The notes below the pieces were generated by a model. That model was given only the letters and a program-made list of their open reading frames with translations. It was not told where the DNA came from and ran no database searches. A stretch of 64,000 nt of DNA. It comes from Polytrichum commune (Eukaryota; Streptophyta; Polytrichopsida; Polytrichales; Polytrichaceae). Below, one piece after another: positions 61,975 through 64,000 of this stretch. Made by a program: the position numbers and the translations under genes. The DNA lies in the NCBI GenBank assembly GCA_950295325.1, contig OX485807.1:43368440-43432439 (forward strand). The letters run 5' to 3'. Positions within the stretch are counted from its first letter, which is position 1, and each line of letters opens with the position of its first letter.

Positions 61975-64000
61975 ATTTCCACATAAAAAGATTGTGACTT
62001 AAAAACTTTGATAATTTGCATATGCTTGTCAAAAAATTAACATTACAAAACTTGAATGCTTCCCATAAACTGGGAATCCCGTAATTAATGAAGAACTATG
62101 ATCAAGTGATACATGGTCCCACATAACGCAACCAAGGAGCTAGGTAATATTATGCCTTTTAGTTGTTGCGAGAAAAAACTACTTTGGAACATCGGGCTTT
62201 TGAGATTCAAAGTCGTTGTTGATCTTTGTCTACACTTACCCTTTTGAGGTCAATTGTTACTTGTAGCTCTTAGATATAGAGTAACATAGTCTCAGGATGG
62301 TTCAGCGATAATTAAAATTATCAAGGGATTTGTTGAAGATTTTGGAAATCACATTTGTAAGGAAGACATCATAATTAACACTATAATGATCCATTTCACT
62401 GAGTGGAATTTTGAATGTATAAATTATTCAACAATCTTTTCTAGAAACTGCCCTAAGAGTTCATTATACTTGTAGCCTGTAGAGGGATGGATTGTGGTGT
62501 TTAAGTACCTTGCTTGGGTGTAGTTGGGGAGTGCTAATGGTGAGTGGTAACTTGTGAGAAGCGAGGTTGGCAAAATATTTGGAGACATACATACTAGTAT
62601 CCTATAACTGTGGTATTTTGGCATGAATAATAACATCTTTGTTTATAATAATATAAGTGAGAAGCTTACACAAAGTGTGATCAACTTAATGAACGCCTTA
62701 CTTTACTCTTCAAATCAATAATGGCAAGCTTAGCTCGAGAGTTTGGAGATGATTTTTAACATTGTCTTTAGATTCAACATTCGATTCTTAAAAAATTGTA
62801 TTTTATTGTATTTTAAATCACATTCCAATTATTGACCATGCTCTAGACAATATTTCTAGAAATGATGTAGGTTTGAGAAACGATTTGATGGAGTCATTGC
62901 AAAAAAATAAATAGAAACTAAAGGTTTTAGGCATAGATGGAAGTACAAGAGGAAATTACTCACACATATTAGTGTTCACAAAGTAATGAGCGCATTCAAT
63001 GTAGTCAATGTGGAACCATGCATAGAAGCTCCATTATTATCCCTACCATCTTCCTCGGGGGGTTCATTGGCGAAAATCGTAGAACAAGGTGCGATAAAAA
63101 TAGGGTCCAATATATTCATTGTAGATAAATTTTATAAAAAATGTACATGTAAAATAGGGGATTTTAAAATAGTGAAACATGTTTACATGTAAAATACCAT
63201 CACCTTATAATCTTTTCTGCAAGGTAAATAACCCCCCCAATAAATAGGTCCCGAACGCACGTGTATGCAAAATATAAGAGGGAGTGAACCCCCCGAGCCA
63301 TCTTCCATTCCCTCCTCCTCTTTGTTAGTAACATGTTCAATACACTCCTTTGCCCTAACATCTAAGAATGGCGAGATGTGATGATCATAACCCGACGACC
63401 TACTACAATGTCATCATCTTCGCCATTGAGCCACCACTACGAGGCAAGGTGTTGACCAACATGGTTCTCTTAACTTTAACTCTAATATGGTAGAAACTTC
63501 TCATTATTAAGTAAATGAAGGTAAGATATACATAAGTTTCGTCTGTCCAAGACTTCTTGGAACTATTTGCTTACACAATGATGACTTGTACTACAACCAC
63601 AAACAAGTTAAGAATCCCTTCCAACCTAAATACTATTATTTTAAGGACCAACACTATAAAATTCATTAGCGAGGTTGTACACCACAAAACGTCACCACTC
63701 CCTTGTACTACTCACCTGCTTTTATATTTTTTTAAAGCATGTTCGAGGATTTGTGGCCTAAGAAACCCTCAGTTTTCGATCCTAATGACCATTTCTTGTG
63801 CAGTCATCCTAAGGGTTGCAAGCACCGCTCTTACATTTATCCTTCGTAAATCTTCTCCTTCGTTGATGATTGTGGTGACAACCCCAAAAACAATCTAATT
63901 CTACCTTTGGCTAATTACTGAGTACATCACAACTCCTTCCCATAGGAACTCATACAATAGTCTTGACAACACCGTTTACAAAGACATGGTATCACGGTCA

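Larger units (their letters stand above)
59782..64000. other. AT-rich intergenic DNA
   Basis: No supported gene. Features: frames at 59885-60490 without motifs; repeated ATCAACCGATGG words (60355-60450); a GTACCTC..GAGGTAC inverted repeat around 60150-60180; a C-run at 63230. The open frames near 62986-63192 and 63557-63898 show no recognisable domain. Confidence 0.4.

Overview
The window is nuclear DNA of a streptophyte, almost certainly a land plant. The evidence is spliced genes with canonical GT..AG introns, a 13-exon MATE citrate-transporter-type gene, Mutator (MULE) and CACTA transposons, a tRNA-derived SINE and AT-rich intergenic DNA. I cannot name the species. The unusual transposon cargo makes me favour a non-flowering lineage, but that is inference.

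Layout. Bases 1-36050 are a stack of very large Mutator-like elements. X1 (1-5178) is the right part of one element cut by the window edge. Y (5281-36041) is a second family with terminal inverted repeats (TIRs) and a 9-bp target duplication (AATTCCATG). It is split by X2 (6506-23984), a complete ~17.5 kb copy of family X inserted into Y's 24-bp minisatellite. X2 and X1 look about 99% identical by eye over their shared ~5 kb. X1's transposase has a one-base frameshift; X2's is intact.

Family X carries a divergent gene pair and a small convergent gene. The plus gene is an intact two-exon DDE transposase with a C-terminal SWIM finger. The minus gene is a ~13-exon gene of about 1,325 codons that joins a basic N-terminus, a ParB-like GNHR domain and a permuted (beta-class-like) DNA N4/N6-methyltransferase fold. 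Its ~6.9 kb second intron holds 42 copies of a 22-bp palindrome plus other hairpins, several changing in a compensatory way. A small acidic protein gene lies downstream of the transposase. This bacterial/phage-style ParB-methyltransferase architecture inside a plant giant MULE is the most interesting thing here.

Family Y carries its own four-exon MULE transposase (minus) and a multi-exon ULP1-like (C48) gene (plus) that has lost its catalytic Cys and has an in-frame stop. It also has many repeat arrays that share an AACAT/GAACA core.

From 36051 on the DNA is older: a degenerate CACTA TNP2 gene (36909-40119), two foldback MITE-like elements (43411-44418), a SINE (about 44440-44575), a Tc1-type transposase relic (45741-46676), then the one clear host gene, a MATE/DTX42-FRD3-type transporter (minus, 53732-47625, 13 exons, 515 aa). 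The last 10 kb is gene-poor, with a possible LTR-retrotransposon primer site near 59380 and a striking 71-bp hairpin at 59711.
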